Below are positions 1 through 11,546 of a stretch of 64,000 nucleotides of DNA, one piece after another (position 1 is the first letter of the stretch; every line of letters begins with the position of its first letter). A model generated the notes under the pieces. The model was not told the DNA's origin. It made no database searches and saw only the letters and a list, made by a program, of their open reading frames with translations. Position numbers and translations under genes: made by a program. This DNA comes from Blumeriella jaapii (lineage: Eukaryota > Ascomycota > Leotiomycetes > Helotiales > Drepanopezizaceae), in contig VWND01000031.1 in the NCBI GenBank assembly GCA_009599575.1, positions 271,636-335,635 of the forward strand, written 5' to 3'.

Positions 1-754
1 GTTTTGGGGCCTGCAACCTTCTCTTTTCCACCCTCTCAAGAAGTCTGTCTAGCTCTACCTCATCTGTTAGTCAGAGCGAAGTGTCTCTTTTGAGAGTAAC
101 GAAGGAAATCGGAGAAGACGATTTGATCCGAGGAAAGGATTCCGAAGCTGTAAGTCCAACATGATACCACTTCATCTGGAGAGGAAGCGATTTAACCGCT
201 CAGCAGACTTGCCTCAGAGTTGGTTCTGGAGGTCAACACAGGCAGGCTCGGGCGCACGTGCCTGATTTTCGGAGACTTCGACAACACCACCTCCACATCA
301 TCTCTCCGTCAACAACAACACAGCATCGACAACCATTATCGATAGCCCAGAATCAGCGCTTCGTTATCGGGAGAGTGGGAAAGGCTTCCGCTACTGCTGG
401 GACACGACTCCACATCATCTCTGGTAAGCAGCCATCTTTCCCTTCTTGGAGGTCGAGCCCGCTCGTTTCCTGTCACGCTCAGCTTCAAATGCAAGCCTGA
501 AGATCGATATCGCGTCTCCTCTTCCTTCAAGCAGTACGTACAATCGAACGACAGAATTCACATTTGCCTCATTGACTTAAATACAGCTTACACGATCGCC
601 AGCAACGGGTCTCAAGTCAGCAACAACCCCAAAGTCAACAAACCCTCGATTTTGACAACGAACACCACCTCTTTGCCTCCTCTCAACCAAGATTTGCTCC
701 CAATTACCTCCCCATCTCCCATCACAGCACCGCTACACACGACCCAATCGCATC
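1..754. other. Upstream region of the first gene
   Basis: No convincing coding sequence was seen. It probably holds the promoter and 5' UTR of the gene starting at 755. A 15-base direct repeat (CTCCACATCATCTCT) occurs at 291-305 and again at 408-422. The sequence just before the ATG is rich in CAAC and CACC, as is common in fungal leaders. Confidence 0.4.
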
Positions 755-3530
755 ATGGATTTCGGCATGAAGCCCGAGAAAGACGCGCTCGACGCCCTGT
801 ACGAGGAGATCCGCAACTTCAAGCCAGGACGCCAACCCGAACCAGGCGGCGAGACGCCAACTCCTTCCCCGAATCTGAGCTCCTTTATGGACCTCACCTC
901 GCTCCCCGTGCCCGAGGTGCCCTCATACGTTCCCGGTCAGCACTCACACAACCACCCGGCCCAGCAGAGCATCTACCCCAACGTCGTGAACATGGCACCT
1001 CCACTGTACTCCGGCAACGAGAACCAGCAGAGGCTTTACACTGGCCACCAGAACGCATATCATCGTGACCTTTCCGTGACCTCTGCTCCATCTCACCGTA
1101 CGAGCCTCCTCGCTCACCCGGACCGCAATGCCTCGACCACAGATGCCTCGCCGTCCTTGTGCCCATCAACTCTCGCTCTCTTCCCTCAATCGACACCCAC
1201 GCTCTCTTTCCCGACCGCGCTCCAACCCCCGACCGTCCCCATCCGTCTCAAGCCGTACACTCCGGCCATCGCACAGCTGGAAGCCGAGTGCGCGAGGCAC
1301 GACGAGGTGATTCCGGATGGTGAGCGTAGGATGGGCGAGGGACGGCAGGAGGCGCGAAAGGGAGAGGAGGAGCTGCGTGCGTGGGATGCGAGGGCGACGC
1401 TGGACAAGCACGTCGCAGCCCGAATGGGCTTCGCCCAGCTGGCGAGCGAGCGCTTGCAAGCTGTGCTGGGAGAGAAGAATGACTGGACGTTTCGTAAGTG
1501 GAAACTCTTCTCTTGTCTTCCTTTTCTGTGCTTGGAGCCGGCTTGCGCTATCTCTATCTCCTCTTGTTTTCTTTTCACGTGGCTCTTGGAGTTCGCTGCG
1601 GGACTTGCTCGAGCTCGGGGAAAGAGATCATTCCTCTGTGTCGATGTATCCAGCCACAGAGGCCATACATGCTTGCTCAGGCTGAAGCGTTGCACATCGA
1701 TGGCTTGCTTTCTCTCGGCTCTTGATGTCGAGAGCGGGCGGCGTCAATTACCGGCTCGCCGTCAATTATCATCACTCTAGTTTGCTACCACAGCTTTCAA
1801 AATCCCCTCTTCACTCTCGTTTCTCTCTCTTTTATCCTATTCAATCTCATTTTGCTTTCACCCCTAGCACCAATCGCTCTTAACGAGCAGGACCAATGCT
1901 AACACCACCCTCAGAACTTCCCGACCTCCCCATCAACAGAGCACCCAGCGTTCTCAGTAACCACCAGCACAAGCTCAACCCACGCCTCTCCCCCATCCCG
2001 AGCAACATCAGCCTCTCACCCACCAGTGCTGCCAAGCGCCGTTCCGGCGAGCGCCGCAAAGACAGCGGCGTGGCTCTCGCTCGTGGCCCACTGCGCCCCC
2101 TCTCCCCTTTCGGCTTCGGAGGCCAGGTTGACGAGCTCACCGGCAAGGGACTGCGCGAGTGGCTGCTCAGCCGAGGCAAGGAGATGGGCGGGCAGCGCAG
2201 GCGGGAGTGTCGCAATATCGCTTTCCACGACTTTACGCCGAACATGCGTACGGGCGATCACAGCAACGTGCTCGTAGCGTGCTACAATGGCGGTGGTCTA
2301 CACGAGAGAGTCGATGCCTACGAGCTTGATCTGTAAGGCCAATCCCCCTAGAACCCACTCCCTCGACGAGAGCAGTCGGTGCAGGAGGAATCAGAAGAAA
2401 TAGTAGACTGACAACAAGAGCAGACCGACAACATACACAGACCTAGCCACGGGCCAGACAGCCGTGACTCCCCAAACCTGGATCTGGTTCCTCATCTCCC
2501 GCCCAGTCCTCAGCTTCTCCTCCCCTCCCACGTCTTCCTCTGGAGACACCGACCTCACACCCCAACCGCCAACGCAACCGACCCAAAGCCTTCCTACTCC
2601 AACCCCTTCCTCCGCGCAGCCCCCGATTTCCCCTTCCCGATCCCCACCTCCTGGGTGGTCTTCGCCTGCCCGGCGTCCAACGTAACCAGCTACGCCAGCG
2701 CCCGCGACGACTCCGCGCCCCTTCCCAGCGGCCCCAACAGCGCCTCCCACCGCAGCTTCGCCGCGCGCACCACGGTCCACAAGCGCAAAGACTACGACTT
2801 CTCGCACCAAGGCACGCCGCTCTTCGAGTTCGGCTGTGCCACGCTCTTCCCCGCGCCACGCTGCCCCCGCACTGCCTTTCTGTCCGTGGACGGCATGCCC
2901 GGCTGGGAGGAGGACGACGCGTACGGCTTCTGTACGGAGCGCGAGGGGGAGGCGAGCATGGGGGAGCGAGCGTCCGCGGCGAGCGACGATGAAGAGGGAG
3001 AGGGAGAGGGGGAGGGGGGCAGCGACTCTCCGAGCGTGAGGAAGGGGAAGTGGTGGTCGGCCTTCTACAAGGGCATGTATGCGGATGAGGCGCGGTGGGA
3101 GCGCATTCGAGAGGCCATGTCGAGGGGGAAGTGTCGTGTGGTGGTGCGCTGGGTCGAGAGGGATCTCTTCGCTGCTCCGCGGGAGCCGGGCTTGGCCGAG
3201 GCGATGATGGGTTTGGAAGAGGATGGAGATGCTGCTGTCTTGAGCCATGCGGGCGTTGTTGGCCTGGGCGTGACGCTGGATGCGGCCGCGAGTGGGAGCG
3301 GCGGCGGGAGGAAGATCAAGGAGCGGCTCGCGGGGAGAAAGACGAGCTCGCGGAATCTGCTAAGGAGGAGTGCGTTGGCCTTGGGCGCTGAAGCGCTGGG
3401 CTCGAACGGGCATGTGATGGGGGTTGGGCGCGAGGACGGGGACGACGCCTCTCACCTCGAGCACCGCTCGTCCATGGATGTCGACGGTGGTGCGAAGGAG
3501 AAGAAGCGCAAGGGAGGACGCCGAGGGTGA
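755..3530 (+). CDS. Unrecognised fungal protein, three exons, about 756 aa
   Basis: I do not recognise this protein. The best model joins 755-1493, 1891-2332 and 2441-3530. Donors GTAAGT at 1494 and GTAAGG at 2333 and acceptors ending CAG keep one frame throughout. The first intron is 397 bases, long for this window. Exon 1 starts MDFGMKPEKD, is Pro/Ser/Thr-rich, and ends in a charged, probably helical segment (about residues 175-245). Exon 2 carries an ordered stretch with LREWLLSRGKEM and a segment ending YNGGGLHERVDAYELDL. Exon 3 contains FPIPTSWVVFACPASNVTSY, a hydrophobic core around SVDGMPG, then an acidic Glu/Gly tract and a basic C-terminus (KEKKRKGGRRG). The predicted parts suggest an ordered middle between disordered ends. 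The start of exon 3 (2441-2640) is Pro-rich and its frame is the least certain part. Confidence 0.5.
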
Positions 3531-5032
3531 GTAGGCGATGCTCTTTTCGCGTCTCAGGTGTCAGAGTAGCTACCTTAGCTAGCCCCCCTTTTCGGCGAGC
3601 GATGGGAGCGAGGACCACGGTTCGAACTCCTTTTAATCCACGACCAGCTCCGTTCCGTACCTACCGCATTCTCCATCCATCCATCCATCAACACCCATCC
3701 TTCCATACCTCCCCGTACCCGATTTCCCACCTCCATCTCTCGTCGTCCCATGCATGCCACCTGTATCTACAGTACTCCACGTCCTGCACCGCACCGCACC
3801 TCACCCACCACCACCAACCACACCTCGCCCCCGAACGCGACTCCGCGCCCTTACTTACCTACTTACTTACTTAGACAGACAGACAGGCAGACAGACAGAC
3901 ACTCCCAGAGAACGCCCATAGATAGACCTACTCACGAAACGAGAGCCATCCGAAAACGCACCTCCTCCTCGCGTCCTCCTCTTCTTCGCCGTTTTTCCCC
4001 ATCAAACCCAAACCTAAACCCAAACCCAAACCCAACCAACATACATAAAATAAACACACATACATAGGTACATACAGTAGGTACATGCAAACATGCATGC
4101 AAATCAACAACCCAGACACACAAGCGAGCCGTTTAAGCGAGCGCGCCGCCACACCGCTCGCAACCGGGGGGGTGGGGTTGTCGGATGGCGCAAGGTGTGT
4201 GTGTACAGTGCTACTTACTTACTGTAGGTAAGGAGGTAGGGAGGGAGGGAGGGAAGCCGTGTTTCTCGCTGCGAGCAGGGTGGATGTGGATGTGTCGGTT
4301 GGTGGAGGCTCGGTTTGTAGGTAGGTAGGTGGGTAGGTAGGTATGGGTTTCCGGATCGGCATCAGGGAGAGGGGGGGGGGGGGGGGGGGGGTCAAGCGGG
4401 GGGATGTAATGGGGGCTTGGATAGGAAGTAATGGGGGCTTGGGAAGTATTGGGGGCTTGGAAAGCAAAGGAGCTTGTGAAGCAACGGAAGCGTGGAAAGT
4501 AACGGGAGCTTGGAAAGCAAAAGGAGCTTGGAAAGCAATGGGGGCTTGGAAAGCAAAAGGGGTTTGAAAAGCAACGGAGGCTTAAAAGCAACGGGAGCGT
4601 GGAAGCAACGGGAGCTTGAAAAACAACGGGAACTTGAAAAGCAACGAAGACTTGAAAAGCAATAGGGGCTTAGAAAGCAACGGAAGAGTGAAAGGCAACG
4701 GAGGCTTGAAAAGCAAGAAAAGCTTGAAAAGCAACGGGAACTTGAAAAGCAAAAGGAGCTTAAAAAGTAACGGGAGCTTGGAAAGCAACGGAAAAGTGAA
4801 AAGCAAAAAGAGCTTGAAAATTAACGGGAACTTGGGAAGCAACGAAAATTTGAAAAGCAACAGAAGCTTGCCACCACCCGAGTTCTCTTCACCCCCAGCC
4901 ACGGGCCCGGAGAGGTATCAGAAGGAGCCAGATCCGAATCCCACGGTGTCGCAAACGGCTATCATCACAGCCAGGAGGTACACTACTCTGTCAAGGTTGA
5001 TACCTAAGATTCGAAGTGCGTCATGCTGGCCA
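3531..5032. repeat. Microsatellite and minisatellite block
   Basis: Gene-free and low in complexity. It holds ACAG-type repeats near 3875-3900, AACCCA repeats near 4005-4035, and GGTA/GTAG repeats near 4225-4345. A run of 21 G lies at 4371-4391. A degenerate roughly 20-base repeat resembling GGAGCTTGGAAAGCAACG fills about 4430-4870. It stays open in frame and yields an artificial Leu-Lys-Ser-Asn-Gly-like ORF. Confidence 0.7.
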
Positions 5033-6839
5033 TTACATCTGGAGCGCCCTCCTCAAAACGACCGTCTCGTTGCCCCCGCCTGCACATGGCACGCCCACGC
5101 CCCCCTCGATCCCCTCGCACACCACGACCGGCGGCTGCCCGTTGGAAGTCGGGCTCGTGAGCGCGATGTCCTCGAGCGTGATGTTGGCGCACACGGCGTT
5201 GGGCGAGCAGATCAGCGAGGCGACGCGCGGCCCGTGTTTGCCGGAGCTGGAGCCGCTGTTGGAGAAGCGGATGTTGGTCATGTCGACGCGGGAGGGGTAC
5301 TGGGCGCAGGTCGACTTGTGCGGAGGAGGAGGAGGGTTAGCCTTTGCTCTTCTAAAGGGGGAGAGGTGGGAGAGAGGGGGGACGAACGGAGTTGACGTTG
5401 AAGTAGCACGCGTCGAGCAGGATGGGCCAGTCGGTGTTGTAGGTGTAGACGTTTTGGAAGGTGACGTTGTCGATGAAGCCGTAGCCTACGTTGGGGCCTG
5501 CCCAGCCTTTGAGACGGGCTCCGTTCTAGACATGTGAGTTCGAATGGCTTAGTTGAACCAGTTCTCTGTTCTGCAAAACGCCTCTGGGGTTTAGGTGTGA
5601 CATAGACAGGAGTGATAGAGTCAAGGGGTGCTCACCTGTCCGTTAAGCATAGTAATGTTCTCGATATGCGCATTGTAGATGTAGTCCTTGACGCCGGCGT
5701 ACTGTCCGATGCTGCCCATGCTGACGCCGTGCGTGCCGTTGCAGTACACGTTCTCGACGAGGATGTTGGATGTGTTGGGCTTGGGGCTGAAGCAGTCGTC
5801 GCCGATGTTGACCCAGGCGTCGCGGACCGTGAGCCCGTCGACGTTGTAGGAGTCCCAGCCGTCGGTGTTCTTAGGCTCGTTCTATACCGAGTCACATCGG
5901 TTAGATCTCTCTCTCTCTCTCTACGTGGTGTTGATTTCAGGCGGGCTCAGGGGTGGCTGACCTTGTTGGTAGAGAGGTTCTCGATGATGACCTTGTCGTA
6001 GACGACATTCTTGGCTGGAGATATGTCAGGTAACGGACGGGTGGGCGAGAGGGGAGAGGAATCCTACAGGTACGATGAAATTCGTCCAACAAGGTGAGCG
6101 CTGGAACCGTATCCCTTCGATATGGAGATTCGTAGCGTTTTCAGCGTAGAACAAGTTGGGCCTGTAATAGGTGTTGTTCGAATCCTAGGTAGCAAGAGGT
6201 CAGCAAAACAACAAGAAGCATGATGTGATTTGCGTTCGACGACGAAACCACTCACCAGGATCTCTCGACCCGCGAACCCGTCGTACCAAGCCTGTCCATT
6301 CCCATCCAAGATCCCCTCGCCGTAGATCTTGATATCCGTCCCTCCCCACTTCCAGAACGAGATGGATTTCTGGAAGGGATGGTAGAAGTAGTTGCTCTGC
6401 CAGTACTCGATGTCATCGGTAAACTGCATCGCAGCGCGTTAGCTCTTTTTTTGCCATCTACTCACCCACACACAGATATCTCACTTACCAGAATCGTCCC
6501 CTCCAGATTGACATGGACGTCCCTCAAGAACGTAAGATCCAACTTCTTCCCAATCACAAATGTCTGGGACTTGGGGAGCACTAGCGTGCCTCCATGATTC
6601 GCCTTCTTCAGCCCTGCGTAAAAGTCGGCCGAGATGTCATCCGTTTCGTTGCGCGAGGAGCGGATGTGTATCTTGCGACGGTGGTTCACCACCGGGCGGT
6701 GATACGGGTGCCGCGTTCTGAACTCACGGATAGATCTCGGACCTGAATATCTCGGATCCAAGGAGGATGCTGAAGCGAGCAACGAAGTTAGCGCTACTGC
6801 CACTGCCACTGCTCGGCTAATTAACAAGGTAAACAACAT
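5033..6839 (-). CDS. Secreted exo-polygalacturonase, glycoside hydrolase family 28
   Basis: It should hydrolyse terminal galacturonic acid residues from pectin outside the cell. Seven exons are read on the minus strand: 6839-6489, 6423-6256, 6184-6068, 6009-5962, 5881-5636, 5525 to about 5388 (or 5397), and 5314-5033. All introns fall in phase 0, giving about 446-449 aa, normal for this family. The N-terminus (MLFTLLISRAVAVAVALTSL) is a signal peptide. GH28 catalytic motifs are all visible: NTDG (Asp about 235), the GDD pair (about 256-257), a THG motif (His about 279) and RLK (about 314-316). THG in place of the endo-enzyme GHG, together with overall similarity, favours the exo type. The protein has many N-glycosylation sequons. 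The exon 6 donor is ambiguous between two GT sites nine bases apart. It stands alone with no pathway neighbours. Confidence 0.9.
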
Positions 6840-8464
6840 CTCGAAACGCGAGTTGTTTTATTGGATTCAAATGATAGCTAGGAAGTATGGCTGAACTGAC
6901 GACTGGCCTGGGGTATTTGAGCTGTTCATGATGCGAGGCTACAATCTAGTACTACGGCTGTGAAGTGGAGGACGGTCTGGTGCGGAAGTCGATCGAGTTA
7001 TTATGCCACCAATGAGTGTGCTGCGTTGAGCAAGGGGATCTCGACGTGACTCCATGTTTGAATGGAGGAACCAAATCTGAGCCACCCACTCTCTTGCATT
7101 TTTGATGTCTGTCTGTGGTGCATGTTGATTGTTCTGTTTGTCGTATCCTCATCAGGATTCCGAGCCTCGGTGGGTTGGAAGAAGTTGGATACCAACTTGT
7201 TAGATTTCTATGCAAGGAAAATAGTAAAGCCTCTGAAGTTTGGTATTCATGTATGTACCCTTATTCCCGTCCTGCTATCAAAAAGTCGAGGAGCTCGAGT
7301 GCGAAATCTGAACACTGCATCTCATGCAACAATCTTCGGACAGTTACTTCCCTTTCGGGAGGAATCCCTGTTTATGTTCTTTGAGACGTAGGTGACGGTT
7401 CAATCACGAATACGGATTCATTCGATCTCAAAAAATAAGGTAGGATTCGTACCACAAGCTTGGATATCGGCAAAACTTGCACCAGGATCGTTGACACTTA
7501 CCTAAGTAAGCAGTTTGTGATTGCCTCTCGGATTTTATTACTTCAGGGTGTGCAGATTTCATGCTGCAAACCATAACGCCAAGGGACTGGGGTTTTGAAC
7601 TATGGGGAAAGGGAACGGAATACTACACATACATAACGGAACGGGTGCGGGGTAGCGCTGGTCTGATAGAAGAAAGCTGGTTTCAGTAGAGTACTGTACA
7701 GTACATGCTTTTCCCATGCGTAAGTATTTTTTCATGAGTGACAACACCCCTCGCTTGTTATCAACCTGTCGTCAGGTCGGCAGCCTCGAAGTGATTGTTA
7801 CACCAGGATGATCAATCGATTGAAAGCGTCACTGCTGGATAAACTTGCAATTTTTCTCAAGACTCGTACGGATGGTATTTTGCTAACGAATCGATGTACT
7901 TCAGACCCCCGTTGCATTCTAGATTTTCCGTGACGAACTCGGGAAGCGTTCTCGCAATCAGATATCTGGTCCTAGTGCCATGTATGTCACTTGTGTCCTA
8001 TCAAATTTGTATCTCCCGTCCAGGCGCCAACTTGCTGGATCCAAGATTGGCAGTAGTTCGCACGGGTCCTTACCTTATAACCAATATCTAAAAGCTTATG
8101 TTGGAATCTCCGTGTGGATCACCTCCCGAGTATAAACAAAGAGTTCAACCGATGTCTTACCGAGACCCGGAGCTCACCAAAGCCGCGCTAAGTCAGCTGA
8201 CATGTCAGCCCGACTGTACTAATAGGAGTACAACCTACAGCACATTCAACCTTACTCTATCAAATCCACAACTCGAATGCTCTAGATTCGACATCCAAAC
8301 ATCCAACGGGTTAAACATCACTTCCTTCAACTGATTTTCGCAGTACCAGAGTACCAATCACCCCTCTATCACTCTTGTCACCAAAAAAACGGATTATGTC
8401 CTTGTCGTCACCATCTGATTAACATTTGGGACAACTGAAGACCCCATCGATTCAAATCCGCATC
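6840..8464. other. Intergenic region, no gene seen
   Basis: AT-richer than its flanks, with no ORF that looks protein-like. It contains the promoters of the polygalacturonase (left) and the hydrolase (right). A short ACTGTACAGTAC motif lies near 7692-7703. Confidence 0.4.
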
Positions 8465-9448
8465 ATGGCACGCATCTCTCTCTATCTCAAGGCCTCTATA
8501 GTCCGCTGCCTCCAAACCCTCGGCCGCTATCTCGATCTGTACGCTTCGACACCTCTCCCCCAAAGGCCCCTCTTCAGCCGTGAGGTCCGTTCAACCGTTG
8601 GCTCCGTCCCCGGCAAGTTCAAGATCCTCTTCTACACACCTCCTGGCTACAGCCGCAAGCCTCAATCCGAGAAGCATCCCGTCCTGGTTAACTTCCACGG
8701 CGGCGGCTACACGATTGGCCATGCAGCAGACGATGCACGCTGGGCGACCGAGGTCATCAAGCGAACGGGCGGGGTGGTCGTCAGTGTTGACTACCGCCTG
8801 GCTCCTGGCTACCCGTTCCCAACTGGCATCAACGACTGCGTATCCGCCGTGTTGTACCTCTGGAAGCACGCGGACGAGCTGAATTTGGACATCTCCCGGA
8901 CGGCTTTCTCGGGCTTTAGCGCGGGTGGCAATTTCTGCTACACGGCTGCCATCCGTCTGTACGAGGAGTTGAAGGCGCTGAAAGCCGCTAGTGCTATCGA
9001 GGACAGACATGTGGGAAAGCTAGTTAGTACTGTAGCCTTCTACCCAGCTGTCGATATGACGAAGTCTCGCGTGGAGAGGAACGCCTCGAATCCGAACATG
9101 AAGCCTATTGTCAATCCGTTCTTCTTCACGCTCTTCCAGGGGTGTTATTTCCCGCCCGGCACGGACACGTCTTCGCCGCTCCTGAGCCCGGCCGTGGCTC
9201 CCGATGAGCTGTTGCGCAACGCCTTACCGGAGAGCAATGTGATGATCACTTGCTGGGGAGATGGCTTGTTGGTGGAGGGGGAGAAATTCAGGGAGAGACT
9301 GAAGCATCTGGGCAAGAGGGTTGATGGCTATGTTGTCCCGGAAGTCCCTCATGGCTGGGATAAGTGGCCAAGTTATCGAAATGGTGATGTGAGGAGAGAT
9401 GAGGCCTACAAATCTGCTGCTGAGAGCTTGAAGGAATTCTGGAGCTGA
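8465..9448 (+). CDS. Alpha/beta hydrolase (HSL-type esterase/lipase, fold 3)
   Basis: A single-exon gene of 327 aa. I chose the ATG at 8465; the reading frame extends slightly upstream but without an ATG. The hormone-sensitive-lipase hallmarks are in order: oxyanion motif HGGGYTIG (His78), nucleophile elbow GFSAGGN (Ser152), an acid candidate in CWGDGLL (Asp266) and a histidine in VPHGWD (His296). A DYRLAPGYPFP segment between the first two is also typical. The N-terminal hydrophobic helix (about residues 4-25) could be a membrane anchor; there is no clear cleavable signal. Substrate cannot be told from sequence. Similar proteins act on short acyl esters or fungal metabolites. Its downstream neighbour converges on it with only about 100 bases between the stops. 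Confidence 0.88.
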   Translation: MARISLYLKASIVRCLQTLGRYLDLYASTPLPQRPLFSREVRSTVGSVPGKFKILFYTPPGYSRKPQSEKHPVLVNFHGGGYTIGHAADDARWATEVIKRTGGVVVSVDYRLAPGYPFPTGINDCVSAVLYLWKHADELNLDISRTAFSGFSAGGNFCYTAAIRLYEELKALKAASAIEDRHVGKLVSTVAFYPAVDMTKSRVERNASNPNMKPIVNPFFFTLFQGCYFPPGTDTSSPLLSPAVAPDELLRNALPESNVMITCWGDGLLVEGEKFRERLKHLGKRVDGYVVPEVPHGWDKWPSYRNGDVRRDEAYKSAAESLKEFWS

Positions 9449-9547
9449 GCGAGGTGACCACATGGTTATAATGTTACTCGATGTATCAAATTCCAATCCT
9501 GAACGAAGTGTGTCAGAAGAAGGACTCAAGAAAGCCCGGACTAGATT

Positions 9548-10633
9548 TCACGCCATAACCTCGATCCTCTTGCACCCGACCGCGTCTGCCTCCTTGTTCA
9601 ACACTTCAACTTCACTCTCCACAAACGGAATTCCCGTTCTCATCCTCTCCTCATACATGTCCATCTCAATCTCTCCTGGGAAATAGATCCTCTCTACCCC
9701 CTTCATCTTCTCACTCCCCACAACCTTCTCGTACAGAACGCCCATCCTCTCCCTGAACGTCTTCAGATCCATGAACAGATCCGGTTTGATCGCAACCAAG
9801 AAATGGCCCACATCAGCCTCCTTCCCACTCTCATCATACGGACCCGTAACACCGCCAGCAAACGCGCTCCCGCTCAACACACCCGAGAACACATCCATCA
9901 TGATACTGAGCGCGCTCCCCTTGGGGCCTCCCATCGGCAGCATAACACCCTCCAGCGCCTGCACAGGATCATCCGTCCTCTCCCCCTCAGCATCCAGCGC
10001 CCAATCCAAGGGGATCTTCTCCCCCCTCCTAGCCGCCTTGTGGATCTTACCCCTCGCGGCCACGCTGGGCGCCATGTCAAGCACAAAGGGCATCCCGCCC
10101 TCGGCGCCCGGCGCGCCGCACGCGATCGGACTCACGCCCATCAGCTTCTCCTTGCCGCCCCAGACCGGCAGCGCCGGCGAGGAGTTGGTGAAGACCAGAC
10201 TCATCATGCCGGCCTCGAGAGCCTGCTGCACGATCCACGCGCTCATGCCGAAGTGGTTGCTGCGCTTCACGGCCACCATGCCGATGCCGAAGGCGCGCGC
10301 CATGGAGACGGCGGCCCCCATGCCCGCGTGCGCGCCCAGGAAGCCGAAGGAGTTGTGCCCGTCGACTTGGGCGACGACGGGCGTGATCTGGTGGAGCGTG
10401 GGCGTCGCGAGGGGGTCGAGCGCTTGGCTTTTTATGCGCTGGATGTAGGGCTCCAGTCGCATGATGCCGTGCGTGTCGACGCCGCGCAGATCGGCCAGCA
10501 CGAGGGCGTGCGCGATTATGGACGCATTTTCTGGAGGAACGCCGTATGCTTCGAGGATGCTCTCCGTGAATTCCGTGGCAGCGGCGGAAGAGATGTGGAT
10601 TTGGCGAGGAGAGGGCGCGTCGTGTGTTGCCAT
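9548..10633 (-). CDS. Ldh2-type NAD(P)-dependent oxidoreductase (malate/L-lactate dehydrogenase family)
   Basis: A single-exon gene of 361 aa starting at the ATG complementary to 10631-10633 (MATHDAPSPRQ). This family reduces 2-oxo or cyclic imino acids, or oxidises 2-hydroxy acids, in the cytosol. It is unrelated to the Rossmann-fold dehydrogenases. Family features seen are ADLRGVDTHGIMRLEPY (catalytic His55), HNSFGFLGAHAG, RSNHFGMSAW, NSSPALPVWGG, a PFVLDMAPS segment, and GPKGSALSIMMDVFSG. The true substrate (malate, lactate, ureidoglycolate or piperideine-2-carboxylate) cannot be chosen. It lies downstream of the sugar transporter gene on the same strand, about 900 bases away, which may be chance. 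Confidence 0.87.
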   Translation of the reverse strand: MATHDAPSPRQIHISSAAATEFTESILEAYGVPPENASIIAHALVLADLRGVDTHGIMRLEPYIQRIKSQALDPLATPTLHQITPVVAQVDGHNSFGFLGAHAGMGAAVSMARAFGIGMVAVKRSNHFGMSAWIVQQALEAGMMSLVFTNSSPALPVWGGKEKLMGVSPIACGAPGAEGGMPFVLDMAPSVAARGKIHKAARRGEKIPLDWALDAEGERTDDPVQALEGVMLPMGGPKGSALSIMMDVFSGVLSGSAFAGGVTGPYDESGKEADVGHFLVAIKPDLFMDLKTFRERMGVLYEKVVGSEKMKGVERIYFPGEIEMDMYEERMRTGIPFVESEVEVLNKEADAVGCKRIEVMA

Positions 10634-11546
10634 AGTGGGATATTTCAAATAGAGGGGAAGCGGAGATTGGGTTTCTGATATCCTGACCTCTCCGGGCAAA
10701 GAGTGTGAGCAACAGTTGGCTCGAGTTCAAATGTGAAGCAGAGGTGTGTGAGTGCTGTTGAGAAGGACCATTTGGCCTGAACATCAGGTTCGTACTGTAC
10801 AGAAAATGACTTGGGGCCGTACTGCACTGTAAGAGCGGATGGTTGGTAAGATCTTACGGCACCCACACGCCAGACCAATCAAGTCGGTATGCTCGTATCT
10901 CAGAAACCGAGTTAGTCAAAATGCACGTTTATATATTTGTATATAACAGAACCACAACGCTACGCGACATCGTTTGTCCAAGGCTCAGTGAAGCAATTTT
11001 TACTGAGCATCGATACGCGGCGCCAGTTTCAGATCCTACTCGACGTATCGTATGGATCCATTCCCCACTCTCAAATCACCTAATGTCAATCTAACAGCTT
11101 AGGCGTTGTTTTTTTGCTCTTCTATGCGTTAGGAGTTAAGCGAAAAGCATTGCCGCGAGCTCCGCTCTGGTTGTTGACTTTTGTTACGCGAGGGTTACAA
11201 TCATCAAAAGAGTCCAAAGTAGCCGAGCCTGTAACCGGCTATCTCTTTTTTGAAATGCAGGTTCGCTTTTCCATACAACTCAGATCGGGATGAAATCAAT
11301 CCATTACATACGAAATAAAATCAAAGTCAAGAATGATCATGTCACCAAGATTAAAAGAAACGGCTCCCCCGCCTTTTTTGCTTGGAGCTATCTTGATTTC
11401 GACTGTTAAGAGTGCGAGACTCGAGTTTTAAGTCACTTCAAGGCCAAGTATCGAAGTAGAGGAAAACCAGGGGTATCTTTTACTCCAAAAGATCGAATGG
11501 CAATTCATCAGATCCCAAACCAAAGCTTTATCATTCGTTAAACTCT
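10634..11546. other. Intergenic region, no gene seen
   Basis: AT-rich spacer between the dehydrogenase promoter and the 3' end of the transporter. A TACTGTACAG motif lies near 10795. No repeat or ORF of note. Confidence 0.4.

Noticed and set aside
3615..3640. GGTTCGAACTCC resembling a tRNA B box
   Set aside because: No acceptor or anticodon stem pairs around it.
4616..5395. 259-codon plus-strand ORF
   Set aside because: Its first 90 codons are the degenerate 20-base repeat, and the rest is antisense to the polygalacturonase.
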